Assembly: GCA_012862575.1 (NCBI GenBank)
Contig: BLSF01000018.1
Coordinates: forward strand, 129,680 to 193,679
Reading direction: 5' to 3'
Source of the DNA: Parietichytrium sp. I65-24A
Taxonomy: Eukaryota > Sar > Bigyra > Thraustochytrida > Thraustochytriidae
DNA: 64,000 nucleotides
Below, in pieces: positions 41,563 through 51,838 of the stretch; within the stretch, counting starts at the first letter, position 1; each line of letters opens with the position of its first letter. Both the position numbers and the translations under genes were made by a program. The notes under the pieces were generated by a model, which did no database searches, had not been told where the DNA came from, and saw only the letters and a program-made list of their open reading frames with translations.

Positions 41563-42374
41563 CTTTTCTCTGCGGTGCCAACCTTCTCTCGCGCGATACC
41601 GTGGCCTCCTCCGTGCCCTTCTTCTTCTTCTTCTGCCAAATTCTGCCAAATTCTGTCTGCAACTCACTGGAATCCCGTTCTGTTACTGTTCTTGTTATGT
41701 TCTGTTGCTGTATCATGCAAGGTGCGCACTATACTATACCATACTTACTATACTATACTATACTTGTTGTGATTGTTGTGAGTAGCGGATTACTACGTGA
41801 CTACAATAATCTCTAGCTAATTAGTACTATAGCCTTACTGTAGTCTAGCTATAACTAGCGAGTTATTAGCGATATAAGTAGTAGCTACTAGCTAGCTAGA
41901 CGCATGACCCGCGGCAATGAAAACCTAAACGGGTGAGCACGTAGAAGCCATTTTTGAGGGTACAATTCTGTATTTTAAAAAGCACAGAATAGACGGTATA
42001 ATTCTTTCACGAACAAAAGCAATCACGGGCTTTAGATTCACTGCCACTCTGGATGATCTGTTCTACTTCGTTCATTCGTTCATTCATTTACAGCGTTGGA
42101 TCCAAAGTCTGGGTTCTCAGGGTCTGAGAAGCTAATTGAGCGTCTCGGGAGTCGGGGTTCCGGCAAGATAGACGCGATCGTCGCCCATCGAAAAAGGCGT
42201 GAGAGACAGGAGGCGAGCGTCATTGTGATGGGATTGGAAATAAGATATTCAGAGTCAAAACAATCTGGGTTTCAAGAATTATAGACCCTAAAGGCGAATG
42301 ATCGTTTCGGTTTAAACTAGGTAGTTGTGGTGAGGGGGAAATAAATAGAGGGATGGAGTTGGATGGGAAGGGGC
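41563..42374. other. Intergenic, no gene seen
   Basis: About 0.8 kb upstream of the LRR gene and downstream of ornithine aminotransferase. It has CTTCTTCTTCTTC and ACTAT tandem tracts (41625-41640, 41728-41765) followed by TAGCTA-rich sequence. Confidence 0.5.
41728..41765. repeat. ACTAT pentanucleotide repeat
   Basis: About seven imperfect copies of ACTAT/ACTTA, some 170 bp upstream of the LRR gene's ATG. Confidence 0.8.
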
Positions 42375-43703
42375 TTACTTGCCAAAGAGAGCCTTGGCGG
42401 AGCTACGAATGATGTCGACTCCTTGCTCGAGCTCTTGGTCGGTGATAACTAGCGGAGGAGCAAAGCGAATGATGTCTCCGTGGGTTGGCTTGGCGATGAG
42501 ACCCCGCTTCTTCATCTCCATACACATTTCCCAGGCGTCGCGGCCCTCCTCTGGCTTGATGATCATGGCGTTGAGTAGACCCTTGCCACGCACAGTTGGA
42601 ATCCTATCCTCCCCGAACTCTTTCTGGATATCTCGAAGAGCAGATCTAAACTTTTCACCTTGTTCAAACGAACGCTCTGCAAGTTTGTCGTTCACGAGGA
42701 CCTCAAGGGCGGCCTTTGCGACGCGGCAAGCAAGTGGAGAGCCTCCGTAAGTGGAACCGTGCTGCCCAGGCTTGATGTTAAGCATGATCTCATCGTCGCA
42801 TAGGACTGCGGAGACTGGGTAGAGGCCTCCGGAGAGAGCTTTACCGAGAATGACAATGTCCGGACGAATTTCTTCGTAATCACAGGCGAGCATTCGGCCG
42901 GTACGGCACAAGCCAGTCTGAACCTCGTCCGCAATCATGAGCACGTTGTACTTGGTACAAAGCTCGCGGACCCCTTTCAAGTACCCCTCATCTGGAACCA
43001 TCACACCAGCCTCTCCCTGAATAGGCTCGAGCATGTAGCCTGCAATGTTTGGGTTACTTGCCAGCTTCTTCTCCAGGGCGTCCAAATCGTTGTACGGAAT
43101 GAGCTCGAAGCCTGGCATGTATGGCCCAAACTTTTCGTAACAGGTTGGGTCGGAACTGGAAGAGATCGCGGACAGAGTTCGCCCCCAAAAGTTGTTCTCT
43201 GCAAACAGAACGGTGGCCTTCAAATCTGGAACACCTTTGTTAACGTACGCCCAGCGGCGGCAGAGCTTGACTGCCGACTCGCCTCCCTCGACACCGGTGT
43301 TCATAGGAAGTACCTTGTCGTATTTGAACAGCTTGGTGATGTACTCCTCGTATTCTCCGAGCTGGTCATTGTAGAACGCACGAGAGGTCAATGCCAGAGT
43401 CTGACACTGGTCGATCATGGCCTCCACGATTGCGGGATGCGAGTGTCCCTGATTCACCGCAGAGTAAGCAGAGAGAAAGTCCAAGTACTCCTTGCCTTCC
43501 ACATCCCACACCTTGGTCCCCTTGCCGCGCGCTAGAGCTACCGGCAAAGGGTGGTAGTTGTGGCATCCGTGCTTGTCCTCCAGGTCAATCAGCTGCTGCG
43601 TCGACCGTTTACCGTTCGCCGCAGCAGAGCTGAATTGTCTGCTGGACGCCCCTTTCACAGCGCTCACCACACGCGCGCCCGCCTTCATCCTCTGGCTCAG
43701 CAT
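42375..43703 (-). CDS. OAT: Ornithine aminotransferase, mitochondrial
   Basis: A PLP enzyme interconverting ornithine plus 2-oxoglutarate with glutamate semialdehyde plus glutamate, linking arginine and proline metabolism. 442 aa from the ATG at 43703 (human OAT is 439). Seen: an N-terminal basic, Ser/Ala-rich mitochondrial presequence ([20 protein letters not shown]), then [72 protein letters not shown], and the PLP lysine in [15 protein letters not shown] (about residue 290), followed by [11 protein letters not shown]. All catalytic landmarks are present. Single exon. Confidence 0.97.
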   Translation of the reverse strand: MLSQRMKAGARVVSAVKGASSRQFSSAAANGKRSTQQLIDLEDKHGCHNYHPLPVALARGKGTKVWDVEGKEYLDFLSAYSAVNQGHSHPAIVEAMIDQCQTLALTSRAFYNDQLGEYEEYITKLFKYDKVLPMNTGVEGGESAVKLCRRWAYVNKGVPDLKATVLFAENNFWGRTLSAISSSSDPTCYEKFGPYMPGFELIPYNDLDALEKKLASNPNIAGYMLEPIQGEAGVMVPDEGYLKGVRELCTKYNVLMIADEVQTGLCRTGRMLACDYEEIRPDIVILGKALSGGLYPVSAVLCDDEIMLNIKPGQHGSTYGGSPLACRVAKAALEVLVNDKLAERSFEQGEKFRSALRDIQKEFGEDRIPTVRGKGLLNAMIIKPEEGRDAWEMCMEMKKRGLIAKPTHGDIIRFAPPLVITDQELEQGVDIIRSSAKALFGK

Positions 43704-45582
43704 CTTTCCCACCTCGTACAAGCTGTCAACCGTTCCGCAAACACCTCAAACGCAACGACCACAAAGCTAATGCAACCGTACAACCGTGCAACCGTGCAAC
43801 CTTGAAACTACAACCGCAACCGCAACCGTGACGAGATATCCACTGCGACTGCCGAGTTATCGAATTGAATCAGACTGCGCAACGACTCACTATCGGCACC
43901 TGTCTCTTGACTGCCCTTGCTCTATCTACGTTCGCCGAAGACTGCCACACTGTGGAAATGGATTGTTATATTCGAGATGGTTGAGGGATTGCCTTGCTTT
44001 TGCTTTTGCTTTGTCTACCTTTCTACCTTTCTGGATACTTACGTCGCAGTTGTCGCAGTACTCTTCCACTAAGGGTGCTCTGTAATATTATCTATGTAAG
44101 TAGTGGTAGTGGATAGCTGGTACTAGGCCTCTCTTTGTCTCTGCGGGGTGCGGTAACCTCCGTGTCTTAGCGATTTACGCTATTAGTAGCTACGCCTGCC
44201 CGCGAAGGAAAGATATTCTGATTACTAGTCGCTAATGTAATGGTTAGGTTAAGTGTTTTTTAAGGCGATCGTACTGGTGTGCGTGAGAGATATATGTAGG
44301 AGCCTTACTTGCTCGTCCAGCTCCCTCGCACCAGGTTCTCGTAATACTGAGTACATGAAGTATTAAAGTAAAGAGTTGTGGGCATACAGTAATTCGTATT
44401 AAAGGACCACGCCTGGCGGAGAGAAGGCTCCGTGTGCTTCCCAGCCTCCTTCAGGTCCTATTCTCAACTAGCGCACATGCTTACGAGCCCAAAAATCTCA
44501 TGAGCCAGAATAGAAATTCTCGCGCTATTCCCCACTACCGAAAACCTTGAAGGACAGCTTAAAGTCTCAGCTACCTTAGCGATTGTAACGCGCTTAGCTA
44601 CTACGCCTGCGGTAGCGTGGGTTAGCGTTCACCACTCTGGAGAAAGGTGTGGCGCGAGCGATCTGAATTTCTGAAATTGTAATTTTTGAGTTTGTGATGA
44701 AAAATGAAAATGGAAATGAAAAATGAATCGATGCAATGAGAAAACGCTGACTGTGAATCTGAATCAAATGTTGTTTCCATTCCATTCCATCGGACGAGCC
44801 AGCGAGCCAGCGAGTGTGCGGTCTTGGTTTTGGAGGCGAACGTATGGACCGCGAATGCAACCGCTGCAAAAGAAGTCCTTTGAAATGCAGCTTCGAAGTA
44901 CGTCCGCAGCCAACCAATTCCCGCGTTGGAGAGGGTTTGGAACAGTCGAGACTCGGAGCAGCTGCGTTGTCTGCGTGGACTGGTACGCAGTACTCGTATT
45001 AGCACCGCGACTCTTTACTGCGAAGCACTGCTGCGATCACCGCATTCCATTCCATGGATCCAATGGATTCCAATGGAATAATTGAATCCAATGGATCGAT
45101 TGGTCTCCGGTCGTCAAGTAGAGTTTAGGAAACTTGAACTACGTGAACCATCGGCACGTGACTTGGCGATCTGAGAAACTAGAGTCTCGGTCCGCAAGCT
45201 CATGGGCTATCACGGCTTTCTCTCTTCTCTTCTCTGACAGCCGATCCTCAAGGCGGAGTGTGTGCTGGCGTTGCTTTCGTGTGCCCGAAAGCTGAACGTA
45301 ATGCTTTCCGAGCGATTTTGGCCAAGCATTTTCGCGCACGTTTGCTCTCAAAGTCTGGGAGCTTCGGAAATGCATTTCCGATTGTGTATGGCTTGGGAAC
45401 TGACCGAGTAATCTGGCCAACGTCATAATCTCTCTGCCGGCGGCCAGCCCAGTTGTCGCTCTACTGGTTGGACCCAGAAGAGCTCCCGCCATCCCCCGCC
45501 CGAAGAACAAGCAGACGGAGTGCCACAAGCTCAGGCTGCATTGGCGAGCAGATATCGATGCTGCGTGAGAGTAAAGGATGGG

Positions 45583-45612
45583 CGATATTGCAGCACGAAC
45601 GTTGCAATATCG
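45583..45612. other. Perfect 10-bp inverted repeat
   Basis: CGATATTGCA and TGCAATATCG are exact reverse complements separated by 10 bases, able to form a hairpin. Function unknown. Confidence 0.6.
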
Positions 45613-46108
45613 GAGGCGAGAATCGCACAATCTCAGTCCAACGACCATTTCGTGATTTTACTTGACAGTGAGGTGAGAGCAAACTCTAGATGGGTTGACC
45701 TGTGCTCTCCGAGTTTGGAGACGACACTCTTCGGACGACGCCACGTCCAGAATTTACAATTCAGAATACTTTCGAAAGATTTCAGAACGTAGAAAAGCGT
45801 GCGGGCCAGACGATAGGGGCTGCCATTTCTTCCCAGTCTGCAGTCGCTGTCTTTGCTCTTGGCCATCACAGTCTCGGCTCCTCCGCGAAGAAACGATGGA
45901 AACGGTAGAAACGATGGAAACGATGAGCTGCCCAGCTGCCGAGCTTCCCAGCATTGACTGTTTCGTGCGAAATAAAAAAGCATTGCGCGGCTATGCATGA
46001 TGGCATTTAGAAATAGCCTAAATATGCATAAATCTCCTATGTCTCCTACACTCCTACTCGCGAGTAGAGCCACGAGTGAGAAAGATACTTGGACAACTTG
46101 GACAGTGA

Positions 46109-46239
46109 GTGCGAACGTGCGAACGTGCGAACGTACACGAACCTGTGTCTGCAGGGAGCGCCCTTGTCCGCGTGGACTCGCGGGGACTTGTGCACGGCTA
46201 CAGCCCCCCAAGGCGTGCAGGCGTGCAGGCGTGCAGGCA
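46109..46239. repeat. GCGAACGT and GGCGTGCA 8-bp tandem repeats
   Basis: About three copies of GCGAACGT (46109-46134) and three of GGCGTGCA (46213-46237) lie immediately upstream of the TSP1 gene's first ATG. Between them is an acceptor-like GTCTGCAG. Confidence 0.75.
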
Positions 46240-46241
46240 GC

Positions 46242-47216
46242 ATGAAAATCCAACTGGACTGCACTCCGTACCACTCGGACCCGTGCCTGTGCTTCGCTGC
46301 TGGGAACGGCGAAGAGTGTTCGTACTGCTCCACGTCCAAGACCTGCATCAATGTAGAGAAGGTGGTCGAGGAATGCCCGTCTGTGAGCGTGTGGGAGCGA
46401 TTAGAAGACGCCTCCGAATGCGGCACAGAGGAGACCAACCTGGTCAAGTCGCCTTTCAGTGTTTTGCCAAATAGTATCCTCCCACCGTACCAAGGGGCAT
46501 CGCTAGACTATGAATTCGGGGCCGTATTTCGCGTGAGTCGCGTGAGCTTTCATCGACAAGGGGATGTGCCTGTTTGGGTCAAGCTTTACCCAGAGTCCTC
46601 CCTGCGACTCGAATCACTAAATTCACCGTGCAACTCGACGCTCTGTACATATCAGCTGGTGGTTCCGTTTGTGGAGAATATGACCCTCTCGAGTGCTGTC
46701 GATGGTGAGATGATGAGCATAAATAATCTCGAGGTTCAGTTGACGCCTTACTTTCCTACGGAAGGTGTCGTCACAGCAGTGGGAAGCTGGACCACGTGCT
46801 CGAATGACTGCGGGATAGGGAACCAGACTCGCGTGTTAGAATGCCGCCCACCAGCGTATGGAGGACTCCCATGCATGGATGTGGACGGCAAACCATTTGA
46901 GGGCCTCCAAAACATAACACGGTACTGTGTAGGGGACACGGACTGTGGCACAAACTGGATGGTCCTCGCGATCATCGGCTGGTGGCAGGTTCTTCTGGTG
47001 GTCGTTTTCGTGGCCAGGAAGATAATCGAGCATATTCTGGCGAAACGCAGCCAGAAAGAGGAACTACTCCTCGCCCATCGGCAGCGATTTTCTTCGGACT
47101 TTGACCCGGACGACGTTGGCCTGGATGACACCCTACAAATTGAAGACAACGACGGAGACTTTGGGGAAGACGACGAGGGTTTCAAGTCTGACTATGGCGA
47201 GCTGAGGCTAGCATAA
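46242..47216 (+). CDS. Single-pass membrane protein with thrombospondin type 1 repeat
   Basis: A predicted type I surface protein. From the ATG at 46242 there are 324 aa. Seen: a cysteine-rich N-terminal part (CTPYHSDPCLCF, ECSYCSTSKTC), a middle ectodomain with possible N-glycosylation sites (NST, NMT), a TSP1 repeat at about 181-232 (VGSWTTCSNDCGIGNQTR, then CRPPAYGGLPC), a membrane helix directly after it (WMVLAIIGWWQVLLVVVFVA), a basic stop-transfer, and an acidic cytoplasmic tail ending YGELRLA. There is no signal peptide after this ATG although one is expected. The frame is open upstream to about 46089, and a GTGAGT donor at 46105 plus a CTGCAG acceptor suggest an upstream exon. The start is therefore uncertain; the TSP1-TM part is firm. 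Confidence 0.75.
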   Translation: MKIQLDCTPYHSDPCLCFAAGNGEECSYCSTSKTCINVEKVVEECPSVSVWERLEDASECGTEETNLVKSPFSVLPNSILPPYQGASLDYEFGAVFRVSRVSFHRQGDVPVWVKLYPESSLRLESLNSPCNSTLCTYQLVVPFVENMTLSSAVDGEMMSINNLEVQLTPYFPTEGVVTAVGSWTTCSNDCGIGNQTRVLECRPPAYGGLPCMDVDGKPFEGLQNITRYCVGDTDCGTNWMVLAIIGWWQVLLVVVFVARKIIEHILAKRSQKEELLLAHRQRFSSDFDPDDVGLDDTLQIEDNDGDFGEDDEGFKSDYGELRLA

Positions 47217-47492
47217 CCAATTGTGAAATTTTATTTTCCCTCTCGCCTTTACATTCAAATGCGTTTATATTGTGCTTGCTACTCTCACGTGACCCTCGGT
47301 CTTCTCACTGCTCTCTAAAATCAACATATCAGATTTTAAAAGAAAAAAGAATCTAGTCCAGCTACTAATCACCAAAAGTGTGTGAGTGAGTGAGAGAGAG
47401 AGAGAGAAAGAGAAGAGAAAAGTAGAGAGAAAAAAATTCAGGTCAATCAAATAGGGTCCTAACACGTTCACAGCCTTCGCCACTCCCGGAGA
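47217..47492. other. Convergent spacer with GAGT/GA repeat
   Basis: A spacer between the TSP1 and bL25 stops, with a GTGAGTGAGT-to-(GA)n tract at about 47385-47420. No gene is seen. Confidence 0.6.
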
Positions 47493-48209
47493 TCATTCGT
47501 CATCATCATCATCCAGGCCGACCACCTCCACAGCCGTGCCTTCGCGCGCCGCCTTCTTCTCGGCAGCGACCTGCTTGACGATTCCGTGCTTGCCCTTGAT
47601 CGTGCAAATGACTACTTCTTTCTCGGTCGGGCGTCGCTTGACGACTCTGTCAATCGCTTCCGGCAGCTTCAGGTCGGCCCAGCACACGCGGTCGCCCACA
47701 TCGAGGTGCGAGATATCCACCTTGATCCTGTTCGGAATGTCAGTCCCGTGCGCGTGCACCCACACGGACTGTAGCATGGTGTTGAGGTATCCGCCCCTCT
47801 TGATGCCCTTGCTCGTCTCGTGGCCCACAAACTCAAAGAACATGGGCATCCGCGCGCCCTTGACCGGGTCGTAGCGCACAAAGTTGCATGTCATGGGCTT
47901 CTGGTTGAACACGCTCAGCTGCAGGTCGCGCGGAATCACCAGCTCCTCCGATCCGTCCTCCATCTGCAGCGTCACCAACGTGTTCTCGAAACCAGGGCCG
48001 GTCTGAGTCATCAGACGTTCGATGTCCTTCTGCCGCGTCGCCAACAGACCGTCCGTCGGCTTCTCGCCTGTGCGAAGTCCGTACACTCTTCCCGGCACAA
48101 GGTCGAACTGCTGCCTCGCGAAACGGCTAGGGTTGCTCCCAGCAACCGCGCTAGAAGTAGCGCGGACTGGGCGCGCGAACGCGCGGAGGGTCGTCGCCAA
48201 CGCGCTCAT
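47493..48209 (-). CDS. Mitochondrial ribosomal protein bL25 (CTC/TL5 type)
   Basis: A bacterial-type large-subunit ribosomal protein that binds 5S rRNA in bacteria, here with an organelle presequence. The ATG at 48209 gives 238 aa; the frame continues upstream through a CT-rich tract without an ATG. Seen: a presequence (MSALATTLRAFARPVRATSS), then VPGRVYGL, GFENTLVTLQMEDGSEELV, QLSVFNQKPMTCNFVRYDP (N-terminal beta-barrel), and the TL5 domain with SKGIKRGGYLNTML, IPNRIKVDISHLDVGDRV and DLKLPEAI, ending in an acidic tail. Mitochondrial targeting is inferred from the Arg/Ala/Ser-rich start; plastid targeting is a less likely alternative. Confidence 0.9.
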   Translation of the reverse strand: MSALATTLRAFARPVRATSSAVAGSNPSRFARQQFDLVPGRVYGLRTGEKPTDGLLATRQKDIERLMTQTGPGFENTLVTLQMEDGSEELVIPRDLQLSVFNQKPMTCNFVRYDPVKGARMPMFFEFVGHETSKGIKRGGYLNTMLQSVWVHAHGTDIPNRIKVDISHLDVGDRVCWADLKLPEAIDRVVKRRPTEKEVVICTIKGKHGIVKQVAAEKKAAREGTAVEVVGLDDDDDE

Positions 48210-49579
48210 CCTGATCTCTTTTTTCTCTTTTTTTCTCTTTCTCTCCTTCTCCTTCTCGACCTCAACCTCCAACGCGTCTCCGCGTATATGTGTATATGAA
48301 TATGTGTATATGTATACGATGGGTATGCGTCACTATTGGGCCGTACGCGGTGGGGAACTTGCAGGTCCTCGCTGCCGATGGTCTTGTGAGGAAGGAGCGA
48401 GGGAACGTTCGTTGTTCGTTGCGGGAAAGGGGGTCCGCGGGTATGCCTTGCTAGGAGGCGTCTAGCTAGTGGAGAGGAGGGCAGTAGGAGTAGTTAAGAG
48501 CGGAGAGAGGGTTACTGATTGGAGTAGGTGGCGAGAACCTGACTAGGTGAGAGGATGAATTGTGGTTTGTGGCGTTTGGGAAGTGTTTCGGAGCGATGGG
48601 TGGTGTTGGATGCGGGATGATTCGCAGCGAATGTGAGCGAGAGAAAGGTCTTTAGAAGATAGACGAGAGTCTGTTAAGTTGGCGCGACCGTGCGCCTGGC
48701 TTCCTCACGTCGTTTTGTGCAGAAGAGCTGCCTTCTCGTGCGGGTTCCTGGCAGGAGAACCCAAATCGACGCTATAGGTCGCTAGCTCTTTCCATAGCAC
48801 CAACAGCGGGTGGTCGTGCACGGTCGCGGCCAGGGGAGCTGGCGTCACCAAGACGTCATCCCTGCGTTGTAGTGTTTTATTAAAGGTGGTTAGCGAGACA
48901 TGCCATTGAGCACGTCATTGCACATCTGCGTTTCTTTCTCTCAATCAATCCGAATCAATTCATTGAACAAGTGCAAGAGAAAAAAGAAGTGAGTAAAAGT
49001 AAAGAGAATGAAATGCAAAGCCAAAAATGTTCGATCACCGGCACATGGTCTGACGGTGGGTCAGCATCGGTAATTTCTGATTTATGACTCACAGTTCACA
49101 ATTGCTACGACGAGTCGATGTAAGTTTGTCAAGAACATTCATCGAGCAGAAACACAAACGATAAGAAACAGGGCGGACTCCTTATGGTTAACAAACTTCT
49201 TACACATTCAATCGTGTTCATGTGTGGGTGGATTGATTACATCGTCAATCAATCAATCTCAATAATCTCAATCAATCTCAAGATGCAAAAGAAACCACTG
49301 GCGTCGCAGGACTGGTTTCGAAACAAACGCGCGCCGTCCGCTCGCACATTTCACACATTTCGCGCATTTCGCACTTATCAAACTCTTCGCATTCGCGCGC
49401 GCTCAGAGGTTCCAGTAGCCAGCAAGACGGGTGGATCGCGCGCTTGTTGTAAGTGTTCTGACAGTGAAACTTGTCCACGCTGAGGTCCGGCCCGCGAGCG
49501 CGGCAGACGTTGGGAGCTCTAGAACACACCAGAATATACACGAGCTGCTAAGGCAGGCTGGGAATCGTGCGAGCGCGAA
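48210..49579. other. Intergenic, no gene seen
   Basis: About 1.4 kb between divergent genes. It has a CT-rich tract beside the bL25 ATG (48215-48262), GTATATG repeats (48284-48316) and TCAATCAATC repeats near 49246-49282. Confidence 0.5.
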
Positions 49580-51838
49580 ATGGAAGCTCCTGACGCAGTG
49601 GCGTGGCCTCGCGATGCTGCGACTTTGCGATCGGTGTGCGACGCTTTGAAAAAGTTGTCTCCTGGCGGGGAGACGGCGAGTGAGATGACTGTGTCAGAAT
49701 GCCTGCAGCACGCGAGAGAGGCCGAGTCTTTGCCGCCAGCTTTGTTTGATTGCGGGGAAAGATCAGTGTTGTTGGAATGGCTAAAACTTGCCGTTGCCAC
49801 CGCCGAAAAGCCCAGGGCGGGAAAGAACACGAAAGGTGAGAACGAGGCGGAAGCTTTTATTGGTGAAGAGGCAGCAGTCGGGCTCGCAGAGGCACTGGTT
49901 CGTGAAGGGAAGGTGGCAGAAGCACAGATTGAATTGCGTAAAGCGGTGGAGAGGATCCAATCGATTCAGGACGGTCTAGACGAAAAAAGCAGCGATGGAA
50001 AAGATGATATGGACGAAGAGGACGACGATGACGAAGAAGATGAAGAGGATGAAGAGGATGGGGAAGCACTGAAAAGAAGGGCTCTGTACACTTTGGCTCT
50101 AATCCTGCTGGCTGAGGGCGGAGAGAGCGTGGACGAGGCAGACAATATCCTCAGAGATATGGGCTTCAACTTTAGACTAGCGAGGAAAGCATTCGAGGCG
50201 GAGGAAGTAGCCTTTGCAGATGCTCCAGAGGTGTCTGAAGAATTAAAATTAGTGCGCGTTGTCGATGGCGCTTTTCCTGCTGAAATAATTGAGTATTTGA
50301 AGAGCGAAGCTTTCGGACCCAAGTCGGCATACTGGGTCGAGCACGACTATTACAATCCAAGCTGCTCTTATTTTTCATACTCCTACTCGCTGCGTGACAC
50401 GCCTAGAACAGGTGTTGAGGCCTTCATCAAAGAGCATCTGTATCCCTTGGTGTCTTCAATGAGTGAGGAGGTGGCCAAGACGGCAACCCGAGCAGAGTGG
50501 TGGGTTCATAGCCGTGACCCAATGTCTGGCCACCAGCTGCACTGGGACACTGACGAAGCCCGGCTGACCTCTGGCCGAGGGCTGCATACCCCTATCATTT
50601 CCACCGTTATTGTGCTCGATCCTGGTGCATCGCAAGCACCCACACTTATTACCGCTCAAAAGTTTGCTGAATCCGAGACAAAAGACGGTTGGTTAGTCTA
50701 TCCAAAAGAGAACCGCTTGGTCTGCTTTGACGGACAACTTTTGCACGGCGTGATTCCACACCTTCGAGTGAACAATAGCAAAGCGGAAGGGAGGCTCACG
50801 CTCATGGTAGGATTTTGGGACAGCTTGGTGGAGCTAAACGAGTACGACTCGACAAGCCTGGCCGCGAACATGAAGATTTCGTCCGTGGACGCAGAAACCT
50901 GCCCCGGGTGGGCAAGACCAGAGTCAGTCTTTTGCAAGTGGCCAGCCTGCCCTCGCAATCAAGCGTTGAAGGAAGTCAACATTTCCTCTAGACACATCCG
51001 ACCGCTGTGGGAAAAGATCGGAACAAAGTCTAGCATTGCTGCTGCAAAAGCCGCTGAAGCTGACGCGCACGTTCCTCTAGACTTTCCCGGCAAGTTCTTT
51101 TTGCGTACCATGAAAGACCTGGACGCCGACGTGACAAATTATGTGCAGCCCCCAGTAGATTACGTTCAGTCTTTGGTACAATTCTTGACCACACTCGACG
51201 AGGAGAGCGCGGACGATGCTGTCATAGCCGAGCAGGTTCGATTTGTGGTGAATCTGGTGATGAGAAATTGGAGCGAAGACCGCAGCGGGGGAAAGTCAAG
51301 GGAAGAGGAGAAGGCTCAGGCTCTTTTGTCACTGCTGGCGATGTACGATGATGCCTGCTCTGAGTTCGTCAAAACCTCCGACTACGTAGACTTCCTCGCC
51401 AAGAAGATTGAGGAAAATAATCTGTTGGCGGCTGCTTTGGCTCTGGAGCTTATCAAATGCCCTGTGGAGGAAGTTCAGCCCGAGGTTGGTGATTTGCGAT
51501 CAGCCGCTGACCTTGCGTTTTCGTGCCTATTCCCAAGCGAGGAGAAGGAGGACATGAAGGTCAGGTATGAGACAGTTGCGCAAAGGTTTGAAACCCTCTC
51601 GGTTCTTCTTGCTGCGATTCTGGTGCGCGGCGGAAGCAAATTCCTCTCTCGATCCGCAACGTCGGCGGAGACCTTGGCGCGAGTTCTTGGCAACGCCTTG
51701 CGGTTCCACTCTGCAGAGGACATCGACGAAGAAACAAAGGACGCCATCCTGGACTCACTGCGTCTGCTTTGTGAAACGGAATTCTCCGAGTCCGTCACGA
51801 AGATTTTAAAGTCGGAGTTTCCCGACATCAAACTGTAA
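49580..51838 (+). CDS. 2-oxoglutarate/Fe(II) oxygenase with helical flanks
   Basis: A predicted non-heme iron dioxygenase of the prolyl-4-hydroxylase-like fold; substrate unknown. The ATG at 49580 gives 752 aa in one exon. Seen: a helical, possibly TPR-like N-terminus (about 1-200) broken by a pure Asp/Glu run (about 142-162); the oxygenase core (about 225-415) with the iron motif HxD in HQLHWDTDEA (His321, Asp323), the distal His389 in LLHGVIPHL, and the 2-oxoglutarate-binding Arg405 in RLTLMVGFW; a short Cys-containing stretch (CKWPACPRN); then about 300 residues of alpha-helical, HEAT-like sequence. All four expected ligands are in place, so activity is likely. Protein or RNA modification is inferred only from domain class. 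Confidence 0.8.
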   Translation: MEAPDAVAWPRDAATLRSVCDALKKLSPGGETASEMTVSECLQHAREAESLPPALFDCGERSVLLEWLKLAVATAEKPRAGKNTKGENEAEAFIGEEAAVGLAEALVREGKVAEAQIELRKAVERIQSIQDGLDEKSSDGKDDMDEEDDDDEEDEEDEEDGEALKRRALYTLALILLAEGGESVDEADNILRDMGFNFRLARKAFEAEEVAFADAPEVSEELKLVRVVDGAFPAEIIEYLKSEAFGPKSAYWVEHDYYNPSCSYFSYSYSLRDTPRTGVEAFIKEHLYPLVSSMSEEVAKTATRAEWWVHSRDPMSGHQLHWDTDEARLTSGRGLHTPIISTVIVLDPGASQAPTLITAQKFAESETKDGWLVYPKENRLVCFDGQLLHGVIPHLRVNNSKAEGRLTLMVGFWDSLVELNEYDSTSLAANMKISSVDAETCPGWARPESVFCKWPACPRNQALKEVNISSRHIRPLWEKIGTKSSIAAAKAAEADAHVPLDFPGKFFLRTMKDLDADVTNYVQPPVDYVQSLVQFLTTLDEESADDAVIAEQVRFVVNLVMRNWSEDRSGGKSREEEKAQALLSLLAMYDDACSEFVKTSDYVDFLAKKIEENNLLAAALALELIKCPVEEVQPEVGDLRSAADLAFSCLFPSEEKEDMKVRYETVAQRFETLSVLLAAILVRGGSKFLSRSATSAETLARVLGNALRFHSAEDIDEETKDAILDSLRLLCETEFSESVTKILKSEFPDIKL

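Larger units (their letters stand above)
43704..46241. other. Long intergenic stretch, no supportable gene
   Basis: About 2.5 kb. It contains ATTCCATT/AATGGAAT complementary words (44772-44792, 45043-45085), a perfect 10-bp inverted repeat (45583-45612), and GCGAACGT and GGCGTGCA tandem repeats near the next gene. Frames on either strand up to 213 codons show no family resemblance. Confidence 0.5.

Noticed and set aside
44814-45002. Cysteine pattern RECNRCKRSPLKC resembling a fungal zinc cluster
   Set aside because: Only two CxxC-like pairs, no further spacing match and a very short frame.
45633-46274. 213-codon minus-strand frame
   Set aside because: No domain, unusual composition, and its end overlaps the TSP1 gene start on the other strand.
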